From the NCBI RefSeq assembly GCF_000317575.1, contig NC_019748.1, forward strand, positions 512,001 through 576,000: a stretch of DNA of 64,000 bases, read 5' to 3'. The stretch is from Stanieria cyanosphaera PCC 7437. Its GTDB lineage: Bacteria > Cyanobacteriota > Cyanobacteriia > Cyanobacteriales > Xenococcaceae. Below are positions 45,865 to 56,746 of the stretch, one piece after another (position 1 is the first letter of the stretch; every line of letters starts with the position of its first letter). Both the position numbers and the translations under genes were made by a program. Under the pieces are notes generated by a model. That model did no database searches and had not been told where the DNA came from. It saw nothing but the letters and a program-made list of their open reading frames with translations.

Positions 45865-48408
45865 ATGTCTGGCGAAAGTCAATTTTTGTCTTCTTTTTCC
45901 CTTGAAGAATTATTTGATCCTCATCCTTTAATTGTTCAACCAAATCAATTACTCCTAGACGTAATTGAGCAAATGCAGAGTGAACAGACAAGTTCTGAAT
46001 TCGCTCATCAAGCGAAAGGATATGTTTTAGTTAGTGACAATACAAGTCTGCTTGGCATGGTTACAGAAGCAGAGTTAATCAAAATTATAGTTTGCAAAAA
46101 AGACTGGCAAGATACTACGATCGCAGAAGTAGTCTTACGACCCTCAATTTATGTTCAACAAAAAGACATTTTGGAATTTCATCATCTGGTAGATTATTTT
46201 ACTCGTTATCAAACTTGTTATTTACCCATTGTTGATTCTTCTCATCAGTTAGTCGGGGTCATCAGTCAAAAAAAAGTTTTACTCGCTACAGGAATAGATA
46301 TTACCGAACGCAAACAAGCAGAAGCTAGATTAGAAAGTCAGCATCGCCAAACTCAATTGTTAGCTGAAATTACCCGTAAAATTCGACAATCTCTCAAGCT
46401 TGACGAGATTATGCAAACAGCAGTAACTGAAGTTCAACAATTACTAGCGTGCGATCGCGTTTTAATTTTTAAATTACAATCTAACCATACTGCTATTGCT
46501 GTGAGTGAGTCAGTTTTGCCTGGGTTACCTTCTCTTTGGGGTTGGGAAATTTCCGCTCCTCTTTTACAAGATGATTATTTAAACCAATATCGTCGAGGCG
46601 AAGTTCTGGCATTAACAGATTTGAATCAAACCAATCTCTCTTCAGAGATTAAAAATTTACTAGCACAGTTTGCGATTCAAGCTAAATTAGTGGTTCCAAT
46701 CCTCATTCAAGACCAACTTAAAGGTTTATTAATTGTCCATCAATGCAGTCGTCGTGATTGGCAATCATGGGAAATTGATTTACTTAAACAAATAGCTGAT
46801 CAAATTGGGGTAGCTTTATCTCAAGCACAACTTTTAAATAATTTAGAAGAATTGGTTCAAGAACGTACCTTTAAACTAACTGAAATTAATCAAAAACTAG
46901 AACAAGAAATTCAAAAACATCAAGAAACTGAAACTGCTCTTCGAGAAAGTCAACAAAAACTAGCAGGAATTTTAGATATTGCCGAAGAAGCTATTATTGC
47001 CATTGATCAACACCAACAAATTCAAATTTTTAATCAAGGTGCAGAAAAAATTTTTGGTTATACAGCTACAGAGGTTTTAGGAGAAAAACTTGATATTTTA
47101 TTACCAGAAGCTTTTCGTTCTATTCACTGTCAACACGTCACAAATTTCGGTAATTCAGAAACTATTTCTCGTCGCATGACAGAGCGTAATACTACTGTAG
47201 TTGGGTTGCGGAAAAACGGTACTCAATTTCCTGCCGAAGCATCCATTTCTAAATTACGGTCTTATCAAAGGCATGATTCAGAGGAAGCAAAATCAGGATT
47301 GATTTTTACTGTAATTTTGCAAGATATTACCGAACGTCAACAAGCAGAAGCTGCCTTGCGTCGTAGTGAAGAACAACTCCGCCTCATTACCAATGCTTTA
47401 CCCATTTTGATCGCTTATTTAGATGTTGAGCAACGTTACTGTTTTAACAATCGCCCTCATAAAGATTGGTTTGGTCGTTCTTGTAGTCAAATCAATGGCT
47501 GTCATCTTCAAGAAGTGATGGGACAAACTGCTTATCAACAAGTTCGTCCCTATGTGGAAATAGTTTTATCAGGACAACCAGTCACTTTTGAACTAGAACT
47601 ATCTTGTTTGGGAAAATCTCGTTGGATTAGTGCCAATTATATTCCTGATTTTAATTCATCTGGAAATATTAAAGGGTTCTTCTCAATGGTTAGCGATATT
47701 ACCGAAAGAATTGCTGTAGAACGCATGAAAAGTGAATTTGTTTCTGTTGCTAGCCACGAAATGAGGACTCCTCTAACTTCAATTCATGGTGTGATTAGAC
47801 TTTTGGCTGCTGGTCGTTTGGGTAAGCTTTCGCCTTCTGCTCAAAATATGATCGAAATTGCTGCCAAAAATACCAATCGGTTGACTCGTTTAATCGATGA
47901 TGTGCTTGATTTAGAACGAATGGAATCGGGTCGAGAAATAATCGAACAGAAAATTTGTAATGCAGCCGAATTAATTCAGCAGGCGATAGACACTATGACA
48001 GCAATGGCGAAAGAATATCAAATTACGTTGTCTTCCCAAGCCACTGATCTACAAATTTGGGCTGATTCAGACAAAATCATGCAAACTTTAACGAATTTAA
48101 TCAGTAATGCTATTAAATTTTCTCGTCCCCACAGTCAGATTTTAATTACAGCAGAACAACAAAACAGTGAAGTTCTTTTTAGGATTAGCGATCGCGGTAG
48201 GGGCATTCCTGCTGATAAACTAGAAAGTATCTTTGAACGATTTCAACAAGTCGATGCTTCTGATTCTCGCGAAAAAGGCGGAACAGGATTGGGTTTAGCT
48301 ATCTGTCGTCATATTGTTCAGCAACATGGAGGCAAAATTTGGGTTGAAAGCATCCTTGGTGAAGGTAGTACTTTTTATTTTACTTTGCCAGCTAATCCAA
48401 CTTCATAA
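45865..48408 (+). CDS. Sensor histidine kinase with CBS, GAF and PAS domains
   Basis: I start at ATG 45865 (MSGESQFLSSFSLEELFD) rather than TTG 45838. The order is a CBS pair (~15-145), GAF (~165-335, CDRVLIFKLQ), two PAS (~370-495, ~500-620), HisKA with His631 (SVASHEMRTPL) and an HATPase with N, G1 and G2 boxes (NLISNAIKFS, DRGRGIPADKLE, GGTGLGLAICRH). The CBS pair suggests adenine nucleotide sensing; the GAF may bind a bilin or cyclic nucleotide. No receiver is attached and no response regulator is adjacent. Confidence 0.92.
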   Translation: MSGESQFLSSFSLEELFDPHPLIVQPNQLLLDVIEQMQSEQTSSEFAHQAKGYVLVSDNTSLLGMVTEAELIKIIVCKKDWQDTTIAEVVLRPSIYVQQKDILEFHHLVDYFTRYQTCYLPIVDSSHQLVGVISQKKVLLATGIDITERKQAEARLESQHRQTQLLAEITRKIRQSLKLDEIMQTAVTEVQQLLACDRVLIFKLQSNHTAIAVSESVLPGLPSLWGWEISAPLLQDDYLNQYRRGEVLALTDLNQTNLSSEIKNLLAQFAIQAKLVVPILIQDQLKGLLIVHQCSRRDWQSWEIDLLKQIADQIGVALSQAQLLNNLEELVQERTFKLTEINQKLEQEIQKHQETETALRESQQKLAGILDIAEEAIIAIDQHQQIQIFNQGAEKIFGYTATEVLGEKLDILLPEAFRSIHCQHVTNFGNSETISRRMTERNTTVVGLRKNGTQFPAEASISKLRSYQRHDSEEAKSGLIFTVILQDITERQQAEAALRRSEEQLRLITNALPILIAYLDVEQRYCFNNRPHKDWFGRSCSQINGCHLQEVMGQTAYQQVRPYVEIVLSGQPVTFELELSCLGKSRWISANYIPDFNSSGNIKGFFSMVSDITERIAVERMKSEFVSVASHEMRTPLTSIHGVIRLLAAGRLGKLSPSAQNMIEIAAKNTNRLTRLIDDVLDLERMESGREIIEQKICNAAELIQQAIDTMTAMAKEYQITLSSQATDLQIWADSDKIMQTLTNLISNAIKFSRPHSQILITAEQQNSEVLFRISDRGRGIPADKLESIFERFQQVDASDSREKGGTGLGLAICRHIVQQHGGKIWVESILGEGSTFYFTLPANPTS

Positions 48409-48433
48409 TTAAACCTTGCCTAAAAAAGCCCAA

Positions 48434-49204
48434 CTAAACTTGCTGTTTTAAATATTCATTTTTTAATCTATGAAATTTTACTGGCGTAGTGATATGGTTT
48501 TTGATATAAGATAACAAGCTATAAATAAAAATAACGACACCCAACATTTCGAGTAATTCTTTAGCTATCAAAACTAGCCAATAAGCTCTTGTATTAAAAC
48601 TTATAACATCACCAATATATCCACCAATTGATTCCAGACCCAAAGCTCCACTTACATAAACAGTTCCTGCTAGTAAAAACAAATTACGCGTTTTGGTTGG
48701 TAAATTATAAATAAAATCTTTAAAAATTAAGAACAAAACTATTAATAAAATAAAAGCAGGAATAATCCAGGTAAAAAAGAAAAAGCCACTAGCACTCAAT
48801 GCATTTCTCAATGGCTCAATTGAATGTTCATGGATAGTAACAGCTTCATCTATTGCTAAATAAAGAAAGATAAATGATAATGCTCGCCAAAACTTAGCAA
48901 ATTTTGATTTGAGAAATTTTTCAAATTTGGCAATTATTGATAATAAATAGCTAGCAAATCCTAAAGTAAGAGCCGAGTAAAAAGTGGGAAAATTATGCTC
49001 GCTGTCGAAAACAAAATATTTAGCTGTAAATTTGGTATTGGTTATATCTTCAAGTATATTTAGAAAAATTTCTTCTAATATATAAAAAATAATTAATAAC
49101 GCGATCGCCGTTAGTAAAATTTTCGTAACTTTGCGAGGTGAAAAATACCAGGCAGAAAAATTAAATTCTTGAGAAATAGATTTTTTTTTCAAATTTTCTT
49201 TCAT
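48434..49204 (-). CDS. Multi-spanning membrane protein with DExxxxHE motif
   Basis: The 256-residue protein has about six hydrophobic segments. The third is followed by FLYLAIDEAVTIHEHSIEP, in which acidic residues and His lie within or next to a membrane helix, and a later stretch has AKELLEMLGVVIF. The protein at 62917 has the same layout (CYILLDDLAQLHEEIG, then LEDGGEHIVMS), so the two seem to be distant paralogues. A membrane metal site is possible. I do not recognise a characterised family. Confidence 0.6.
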   Translation of the reverse strand: MKENLKKKSISQEFNFSAWYFSPRKVTKILLTAIALLIIFYILEEIFLNILEDITNTKFTAKYFVFDSEHNFPTFYSALTLGFASYLLSIIAKFEKFLKSKFAKFWRALSFIFLYLAIDEAVTIHEHSIEPLRNALSASGFFFFTWIIPAFILLIVLFLIFKDFIYNLPTKTRNLFLLAGTVYVSGALGLESIGGYIGDVISFNTRAYWLVLIAKELLEMLGVVIFIYSLLSYIKNHITTPVKFHRLKNEYLKQQV

Positions 49205-49528
49205 GTAATTAAATATTTCTAAAGACCATACACGCCTTATGCGAGTAGTTTTATAGTCCTATCCTGATAGAACAAAAATTTTACTGAGCTTTTAGAGCGG
49301 GAGATTAATCGATTTGGAGGTACTTATGTTCTTCCACCCAGCAACTCACTTAAGTTTATTTTAAGAGTTTAATAACTTATTCTTAACTTATTGATAACTT
49401 CATCAAAAAAACACAAAAATTTGATACAAGTTTAAACTTACAGTTAAGTTTCAAATTTTAATGCCCAGTTTTAAAGCTATTTTTCTGTGTAAGAGAGAAT
49501 TAAAGAAAATAATATATAGGAGGTCTAA
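49205..49528. other. Divergent promoter region between membrane protein and gabD-like gene
   Basis: AT-rich, with a region of AACTTA/TTAAGTT-like repeats near 49350-49450 and an excellent ribosome-binding site AGGAGG at 49518-49523. No gene or RNA is recognised. Confidence 0.4.
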
Positions 49529-50893
49529 ATGGCGATCGCAACAATTAATCCCGCTACTGGGGAAAAACTGAAAACTTTTACCGCTTTAAGTGATTCCCAA
49601 ATCGAAGCTAAACTGACTCTGGCAGCAGAAGTCTTTGATGATTATCGTTATCAGTCGATGGCACAAAAAAGTCAGTGGTTAAATCGAGCAGCAGAGCTAT
49701 TAGAACAAGATAAGCTTCAATTTGCCAAGATTATGACCATAGAAATGGGTAAACCAATGAAAGGTGCGATCGCAGAAGTGGAAAAATGTGCTTGGGTATG
49801 TCGTTTCTATGCTGAAAAAGCAGAGGAATTTTTAGCAAATGTGGCGATTACTAGCGATGCAACGCGTAGTTTTGTTACTTATCAACCTTTAGGCGCAATT
49901 TTGGCAGTAATGCCTTGGAATTTTCCCTTTTGGCAAGTTTTTCGCTTTGCAGCCCCTGCTTTAATGGCGGGAAATGTAGGAATTCTCAAACACGCTTCTA
50001 ACGTACCTCAATGTGCCTTGGCGATTGAAGAAATATTTCAAAAAGCAGGATTTCCCAATGGTGTTTTTCAAACTTTTTTAATCGGTGCGGATCAAGTAGA
50101 AAAAATTATTAACGACAATCGTGTTAAGGCTGCTACTTTAACTGGTAGCGAACCAGCAGGAATGGCTTTGGCAGCAGCAGCAGGTAAACAAATTAAGAAA
50201 ACCGTTTTAGAATTAGGTGGTAGTGACCCCTTTATTGTGCTGGAAAGTGCTAATTTAGAAGCAGCAGTAGCTACGGCTGTCACCGCCAGAATGCTTAATA
50301 GTGGTCAATCTTGTATTGCTGCCAAAAGATTTATTGTTGCAGAAAGTATTTATGAGCGTTTTACAACCGAATTAGTAGCTAAATATAAAGCTCTTAAAGT
50401 AGGCGATCCATTGCAAGAAGATACAGATATTGGCCCTTTGGCAACTCCCGATATTTTGACTGAACTAGATCAACAAGTTCAAGAAACAGTTCGTTTAGGA
50501 GCTAAAGTATTAATTGGAGGAAAACCCGCCGATTTGCTTGGAAATTTTTATTTACCAACAATTTTAACTGAAATTCCTGCTGATTCTCCAGGTGCAAGTG
50601 AAGAGTTTTTTGGCCCTGTTGCCTTGCTGTTTCGCGTCAAAAACATTGATGAAGCAATTAAACTAGCTAATCATAGTGCGTTTGGACTAGGAGCAAGTGC
50701 CTGGACTAACGAGTCTCAAGAATGCGACCGCTTGGTGCGAGAAATTGAAGCAGGAGCATTATTTATCAACGGTTTAGTCAAATCAGACCCTCGTTTACCT
50801 TTTGGCGGTATTAAACGTTCTGGTTATGGTAGAGAATTAAGTAGCCAAGGTATTCACGAATTTGTCAATATCAAAACAGTTTGGATTAAATAA
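49529..50893 (+). CDS. gabD: Succinate-semialdehyde dehydrogenase
   Basis: The 454-residue aldehyde dehydrogenase is the cyanobacterial SSADH type ([17 protein letters not shown] at the N-terminus). The general base is Glu228 (LELGGSDPF) and the nucleophile Cys262 ([11 protein letters not shown]). It oxidises succinic semialdehyde to succinate using NAD(P)+, the second step of the cyanobacterial TCA bypass that uses 2-oxoglutarate decarboxylase or GABA. That partner is not in this window. Strong AGGAGG and its own promoter are expected. Confidence 0.92.
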   Translation: MAIATINPATGEKLKTFTALSDSQIEAKLTLAAEVFDDYRYQSMAQKSQWLNRAAELLEQDKLQFAKIMTIEMGKPMKGAIAEVEKCAWVCRFYAEKAEEFLANVAITSDATRSFVTYQPLGAILAVMPWNFPFWQVFRFAAPALMAGNVGILKHASNVPQCALAIEEIFQKAGFPNGVFQTFLIGADQVEKIINDNRVKAATLTGSEPAGMALAAAAGKQIKKTVLELGGSDPFIVLESANLEAAVATAVTARMLNSGQSCIAAKRFIVAESIYERFTTELVAKYKALKVGDPLQEDTDIGPLATPDILTELDQQVQETVRLGAKVLIGGKPADLLGNFYLPTILTEIPADSPGASEEFFGPVALLFRVKNIDEAIKLANHSAFGLGASAWTNESQECDRLVREIEAGALFINGLVKSDPRLPFGGIKRSGYGRELSSQGIHEFVNIKTVWIK

Positions 50894-50923
50894 GCGAGCA
50901 TTAGCTATATTTTTTAATTTAAT

Positions 50924-53900
50924 TTAATGATTTTTTTCCTCGTTCTGTTTAGTTAAAGCAGCGATCGCGTCAAGTAATTTTTCTGGCTCGACTGGTTTTG
51001 CAAGATGCAGATCGAAACCCGCAGCTAAAACTTGTTGTTGATCGATCTCGGCAGCATAAGCAGTCAAAGCGATCGCTTTAATTTTTCCTCCTTGTTCTGA
51101 TGGAAGTTTTCTAATTTGGCGCATCAACATATAACCATCTATTTCAGGCATACCGATGTCACAAATTAATAAATCGGGTACAAAATCCTTAAACTCTTGA
51201 AAGGCTTCTGTTGCGGAGGTGGCAATTTTTACTTTAGCTCCTGCCTGTTGTAAAATAAATTCTACTAAATCTCGAATATCTGCATCATCATCTACCGCAA
51301 GGATACGAATTCCTTGTAAGCAAGAAGAAGATAGAGAAGGCGTTAATTTTTCCTGGTCTTTGCTCTTGTTTTGATCTTTTAGCAAAGGCAATCTAACCAT
51401 AAAAGTTGCGCCCTGTCCTTCGCCGAGGCTTTTTGCTGCCACTGTTCCGCCATGAAGTTCTACCAAGTGACGAACAATTGCCAATCCTAATCCTAATCCA
51501 CCAAACCTGCGGGTTGTGGCTGAATCTTCCTGACGAAAATAGTCAAAGACATGAGGTAGAAAATCAGGAGAAATACCTCGCCCCGTATCCTTAACGCTGA
51601 TTTGAGCTTGAAAACCAATTGATTTAAGTTTAACTTCAATTTGTCCACCTTCAGGAGTAAATTTAACTGCGTTGGAAAGTAAGTTCCAAACTACTTGCTG
51701 TAATCTACTGGGATCGCCCGAAACTTGACCTACTCCAGGTTCAAATTTGGTCTTGATTGCGATGGATTTGGCTTGAGCAGAAAGATTAACTGTTTCTATC
51801 GCTGCCTCAATAATAGACACTAAACTGACTGGGTAGACCGTGAGGCTGAGTTTGCCTCGAATAATTCGGGAGATATCAAGCAAATCTTCAATCAATTGAA
51901 CTTGTATCTTAGCATTCCGCTCAATAGTTTCTAAGGCTCGGTTGGTTGTATCTTGGTCAAACTTTTGGGTTTGTAGAAGTTTTGACCAACCCAAAATAGG
52001 ATTAAGAGGCGATCGCAATTCATGGGAAAGTACAGCCAAAAACTCATCTTTGATGCGGTTGGCTCGTTCGGCTTCTTCTCTGGCAGCTTGTTCTCTTTGT
52101 AAAATTTGCTCCAGTTCAATTTCGGCTTGTTTGCGAAAAGTAATCTCTTCGCATACAACATTAATACCAATAATATCTTCGCCATTTTTGAGAGGTAAAA
52201 AATGTTCCAACCAAATTCGCTCTACACCTGGTTGAGCCGGAGTTTTTCCTCGAATTTCCACATTTAGTTTGGGTTCTCCTGTTTCGAGGATCGAACGTAA
52301 AATTTGCTCGCTTGCATCGGCGAGATCGGGTAGCAACTCACGAATTGTCTTACCAAAATGGGCTTCAACAGAGTATCCGTTCATCTCTGTCAATCGCTCA
52401 TTGACACGGGCAAAGCGGAGATTAGTATCAAAAATAGCTAAACCAATCGGTGCGGTTGCGTAAATAGCTTCAATTTCAGCTAGTTGTTGTTGCAGTTGTA
52501 CTTGACTTTGATGAAGGGCTGATTCTGCTTGCTTGCGTGTAGTAATATCTTGAGCAACCCCAATAACTCGCTCAACCTTTCCCTTCGCATCTCGGACTGC
52601 AAACCCACGGTCAAGAATCCAGCGGATTGAGCCATCGGGACGAACAATTCGATATTCAATTTGTTCACCATTGTGGCGCTTACTATTGGCTGAAACTGTT
52701 TGCACCTGTTCTCGATCATCTGGATGAATTGTTTCAAACCAAGTGGATAAATTTTGATAAATTTCGTCTCGGGAACGACCCCAAACTTTATCATAGGCGG
52801 GACTGACGTATAAAATTTGGGATTTATGAGGATCGTTAATCCAAAAGACATCATCAATCGTTTCTGCCATTTGACGAAACCGTTCTTCTGATGAACGGAG
52901 GGCTGCTTCTGCCTGCTTTCGTTCACTAATATCAATCAGTATACCATCCCAAACTTTTCCTGCCGTAGTTTCTTCAGGACTAGAAATACCTTGAATCCAT
53001 TTAAGCTGACCAGAATTAGTAATGATGCGTCCTTCCCACTGCCAGGGTTGTGATTGTTGGACTGCCATTAACACAGAATCTTTGAGAGATTGTAAGTCGT
53101 CAGGATGAATTGTTCTCCAGAAAAACTCAGCATTCTGAAGGATTAGCTCAGGTTCTACTGCTAATAATTTTAAAGAACCGCAACTAACATAAGTAAAAGT
53201 ATTATTTTCTGGCTGGTATCGATATACCATTCCTGGCATATTTTTAACGAGTGTTTGAAATCTAGCTTCACTTTCACGCAAAGCTTGTTCTGCCTGCTTA
53301 CGTTCAGTAATATCTTCAAGAACATTTAATAATGATTTGGCAGTGTGGTTTGACTGTCTTTCAAACACAGCATTACTAGCTTGAAACCAACGATATTGAC
53401 CGTTTTTATGACGCAGACGATATTCATGAAGCAAATTCTCTCCATCTTTAGCTACCCGAGAGCGTTTAACAAAGTTCATTGTTGCTTCGAGGTCTTCTGG
53501 ATGAATCAAAACCTGTGCTTCTTCACTACTAATGGCATAGAATTCTGCTACAGAAAAGCCCAAAACTTGCTCGACGTAGTTGTTAACATAGACAACTTTA
53601 TCGGTCACTAAATCGTAAAGAACAATGACAACTTTGGCGGTGTTGTTAATAGCCGAAATAAAAGCTTCGCGATCGCGCAAAGCTTCGAGTGCAGTGCGTT
53701 GTTGATGGATATCAGTGGCAGCCCCAAACCATTGTAAAATCTGACCATCTTGATCGAATAAAGGCTCTGCTCGAATCAAAAACCAGCGATAAGTTCCATC
53801 TGCGCCACGAATGCGATACTCGTGTTTAAAGGGTAAGCTTGCATTAACAGCATTTTGAAAATTAGTTAGAGAATACTCACGCTGATCTGGATGAATCAGA

Positions 53901-56746
53901 TCAAACCAGCTAGATTTCTGCCCATCTCCAGATGATTGACCAGTATATTCACTCCAACGTCGGTTGCACCATTGAGTTACGCCTTGTGCGTCATTGCGCC
54001 AGAGTAGATCGGGTACAAGATCTGCAACTGTATGAAAACGTGCTTCAATTTCTGCTACTCGTTCTTGCGATCGCTTTTGTTCGCTAATATCTCTAAAGAA
54101 AATGCTAAGTCCTTCCTCAGAAGGATAGGCATGAATTTCTAGCCACAGATCATAGTCAGGAGGAGCATAGTAATGATGCTCAAAATGAACCGGTACTTGC
54201 TCTGCCATTGCTTGTCGATAATTATGCTCGATCGCTGTACCCACAGAGGCTGACCACTCTTCCCATTGAGTTTTTCCTAGTACTTGCGATCGCGGTTTTT
54301 GATTGATTCTTTCTGCTGCTAGATTTTGATAAACAATACGCCAATCTCGGTCTAACATCACAAAGGCATCAGTCATTTTGTCTAAGCGATCGCTTAATTG
54401 TTGTTGAACTGCTTCTTTTTCATTACGAAGCTTTTGCTCTCTCTGATTCGCCTCTTTTCTTAACTGAGCAAGTTTGAGAGTAGAATCAACTCTTGCCAAT
54501 AGTTCTCTTGCCGAAAAAGGTTTGATCAAATAATCATCTGCCCCGGCTGCTAATCCTTCAACTCGTGCTTCTTCACCAGCCCTTGCCGAGAGTAAAATAA
54601 TCGGAATTGATTGAGTTTGCGGGTTGTTGCGTAGCGATCGCAATAATTCAAAGCCATCCAGTTCAGGCATCATGACATCAGTCAGAATTAAGTCGGGAAG
54701 GTTCTGACGGGCAACAGACAAAGCAGCTAAACCATCAGCAACAGTTTCCACCTGATAATGCTGACTTAATAATCGTTGCAAATAATCCCGCATATCATTA
54801 TTATCATCAGCCAGCAAGATGCGGGCAGGAGAAGGAAACTCCGTACCTTGGGAACTGGGTAAGTGGCGGATTGAAGAAAATCTTTCCTTTACCTTATCTC
54901 CCTCTCTTCCCATCTCTCTTTGCTCTTCGGGTAACCAACTCAAAACTTCTTCTAAGTAAGAAGTAGCAACTGTTGAAGTTGAAGCTTTACTAACACAGAT
55001 ATGATTTGGTGGTAAATGAGTTTTTCCTGTCGGAATCGCTACAGTAAAGCAACTACCTTCCTCAACCACACTAGTAACTTCAATAGTTCCGTTATGAATT
55101 CGCACCAATTCTTGCACCAGCGATAAGCCAATCCCCGAGCCTTCAAAACTACGTCCTTGCATACCTTTGACTCGGTGAAATCGTTTAAATAAATGAGGAA
55201 TCTCTGCGACTGGAATACCAATTCCCGTATCTTTTACCTTTAATTCAACTCGATCATGTTGCCACTGCAAACTAACTTTAATTTCTCCTGTAAAAGTAAA
55301 TTTAAAGGCATTGGAAAGCAGATTAAACACAATTTTTTCCCACATTTCCCGATCCACGTAGATTGGTTCGGGCAAAGCAGGACAATCAACCACTAAATTT
55401 ATTTTTGCCCGTTCTATCGCCGAACGAAATAAACTAGTAAGTTCTGTCGTCAAGGTAGCAAGATCGGTAGGTTCGTAGGAAACTTCAATTCTGCCAGCTT
55501 CAATTCGAGAAAAATCAAGCAAGGTATTAACCAATTTCAGCAGGCGGAGTCCATTTCGTTGTACCATTTCTAACTGCTTTCGTTCTTGAGGTGGCAGTAT
55601 GGCACAATTAGTTAAAGTTTCTTCTAAAGGACTTAGCATCAAAGTAAGGGGAGTCCGAAATTCATGGCTGACGTTGCTAAAAAAAGTTGTTTTAGCGCGG
55701 TCTAGTTCTGCCAAAGCTTCAGCCCGTTTACTTTCTTCTTCATAAGCTTGGGCATTAGCCAAACTAGCTGAAATTTGTGCTGAAACCAAATCAATGAATC
55801 TTTGATAATTATCGTCAAACAATCGAAACGGATTTAACCCGACAACTAAAATACCTATTTTGCCAGTCTCACCAGAAGGAGAAATTGGTACGACTACCAC
55901 CTGATTAGGCGATCGCTCCCAAGCTCCTTTCGGTAAATTATTAAAATTGGTTGTTAAATCCGAAACAACAATACTTTGATTCTTTTTCAGGACTTCTTCC
56001 CAAGACCATAGCCAATTATTATCAAAATTTACTGTTTTTGGTGCTATCTTGTGACCAGGCTCAATTCCACAAGTTCCCGCCAAAAAAGCACCTTGTTGAT
56101 CCCTATTGACCAAATAAATCATGGCAAAGGGTAAATCATAAGGATTTGTTTCTAAACATTGACTACTAAGAGTGCAAGCTTGATCAAAAGTTCTTGCGTC
56201 TGCCGTTTTAGCTGCTAGTTCTCGTAATAGTGCTAATTGCCGTTCCCCAATAATGCGTTGTGTGTCGTCTGTGTTGGCACAAATAATTCCGCTCGTATTG
56301 CCTTGATCATCAGGAATCGGACTATAAGAAAAAGTGTAATAGGTTTCTTCGCGATAGCCATTGCGTTCCATCATTAACATGAGAGCTTCGTCGTAAGTTC
56401 CCTCATTGTTAAGCATGACTGATTCTGCCCGAGGACCTACTTGATCCCAAATCTCTCGCCAAACTACTGAAGCAGGTTGCCCTAATACTTCTGGATGTTT
56501 ACCCCCTACAATAGATTTATAAGCATCGTTGTAAAGATTGATCAGTTCTTTACCCCACCAAACAAACATTGGTTGACGAGAAGTCAGCATGATACGCACT
56601 GCTGTTTTTAAACTTTGTGACCACTTCTCTACCGAACCTAACGGAGTATTTGACCAGTCTTTAGCTCTGATTCTCGCTCCCATTTCTCCGCCACCAAACA
56701 AAAAATTGGTGTTAGGGTTGTTAGATGCAATTGACTGTTTTTTCAT
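50924..56746 (-). CDS. Very large double hybrid sensor histidine kinase
   Basis: The 1940-residue cytosolic protein holds two full kinases. The order is PAS-like (~20-160), GAF (~175-340), HisKA with His361 (NVSHEFRTPL), HATPase (DTGIGIPVAEIPHLFKRF), receiver with Asp690 (TDVMMPELDG), then about six PAS/PAC units (~800-1540), second HisKA with His1575 (LSHELRSPLNPIL), HATPase (DTGRGISPDFLPHVFDYF) and a second receiver with Asp1863 (CDIGMPEIDG). All phosphotransfer residues are present. No transmembrane segment is seen. It probably senses several intracellular signals. Its output partner is not adjacent. Confidence 0.93.
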   Translation of the reverse strand: MKKQSIASNNPNTNFLFGGGEMGARIRAKDWSNTPLGSVEKWSQSLKTAVRIMLTSRQPMFVWWGKELINLYNDAYKSIVGGKHPEVLGQPASVVWREIWDQVGPRAESVMLNNEGTYDEALMLMMERNGYREETYYTFSYSPIPDDQGNTSGIICANTDDTQRIIGERQLALLRELAAKTADARTFDQACTLSSQCLETNPYDLPFAMIYLVNRDQQGAFLAGTCGIEPGHKIAPKTVNFDNNWLWSWEEVLKKNQSIVVSDLTTNFNNLPKGAWERSPNQVVVVPISPSGETGKIGILVVGLNPFRLFDDNYQRFIDLVSAQISASLANAQAYEEESKRAEALAELDRAKTTFFSNVSHEFRTPLTLMLSPLEETLTNCAILPPQERKQLEMVQRNGLRLLKLVNTLLDFSRIEAGRIEVSYEPTDLATLTTELTSLFRSAIERAKINLVVDCPALPEPIYVDREMWEKIVFNLLSNAFKFTFTGEIKVSLQWQHDRVELKVKDTGIGIPVAEIPHLFKRFHRVKGMQGRSFEGSGIGLSLVQELVRIHNGTIEVTSVVEEGSCFTVAIPTGKTHLPPNHICVSKASTSTVATSYLEEVLSWLPEEQREMGREGDKVKERFSSIRHLPSSQGTEFPSPARILLADDNNDMRDYLQRLLSQHYQVETVADGLAALSVARQNLPDLILTDVMMPELDGFELLRSLRNNPQTQSIPIILLSARAGEEARVEGLAAGADDYLIKPFSARELLARVDSTLKLAQLRKEANQREQKLRNEKEAVQQQLSDRLDKMTDAFVMLDRDWRIVYQNLAAERINQKPRSQVLGKTQWEEWSASVGTAIEHNYRQAMAEQVPVHFEHHYYAPPDYDLWLEIHAYPSEEGLSIFFRDISEQKRSQERVAEIEARFHTVADLVPDLLWRNDAQGVTQWCNRRWSEYTGQSSGDGQKSSWFDLIHPDQREYSLTNFQNAVNASLPFKHEYRIRGADGTYRWFLIRAEPLFDQDGQILQWFGAATDIHQQRTALEALRDREAFISAINNTAKVVIVLYDLVTDKVVYVNNYVEQVLGFSVAEFYAISSEEAQVLIHPEDLEATMNFVKRSRVAKDGENLLHEYRLRHKNGQYRWFQASNAVFERQSNHTAKSLLNVLEDITERKQAEQALRESEARFQTLVKNMPGMVYRYQPENNTFTYVSCGSLKLLAVEPELILQNAEFFWRTIHPDDLQSLKDSVLMAVQQSQPWQWEGRIITNSGQLKWIQGISSPEETTAGKVWDGILIDISERKQAEAALRSSEERFRQMAETIDDVFWINDPHKSQILYVSPAYDKVWGRSRDEIYQNLSTWFETIHPDDREQVQTVSANSKRHNGEQIEYRIVRPDGSIRWILDRGFAVRDAKGKVERVIGVAQDITTRKQAESALHQSQVQLQQQLAEIEAIYATAPIGLAIFDTNLRFARVNERLTEMNGYSVEAHFGKTIRELLPDLADASEQILRSILETGEPKLNVEIRGKTPAQPGVERIWLEHFLPLKNGEDIIGINVVCEEITFRKQAEIELEQILQREQAAREEAERANRIKDEFLAVLSHELRSPLNPILGWSKLLQTQKFDQDTTNRALETIERNAKIQVQLIEDLLDISRIIRGKLSLTVYPVSLVSIIEAAIETVNLSAQAKSIAIKTKFEPGVGQVSGDPSRLQQVVWNLLSNAVKFTPEGGQIEVKLKSIGFQAQISVKDTGRGISPDFLPHVFDYFRQEDSATTRRFGGLGLGLAIVRHLVELHGGTVAAKSLGEGQGATFMVRLPLLKDQNKSKDQEKLTPSLSSSCLQGIRILAVDDDADIRDLVEFILQQAGAKVKIATSATEAFQEFKDFVPDLLICDIGMPEIDGYMLMRQIRKLPSEQGGKIKAIALTAYAAEIDQQQVLAAGFDLHLAKPVEPEKLLDAIAALTKQNEEKNH

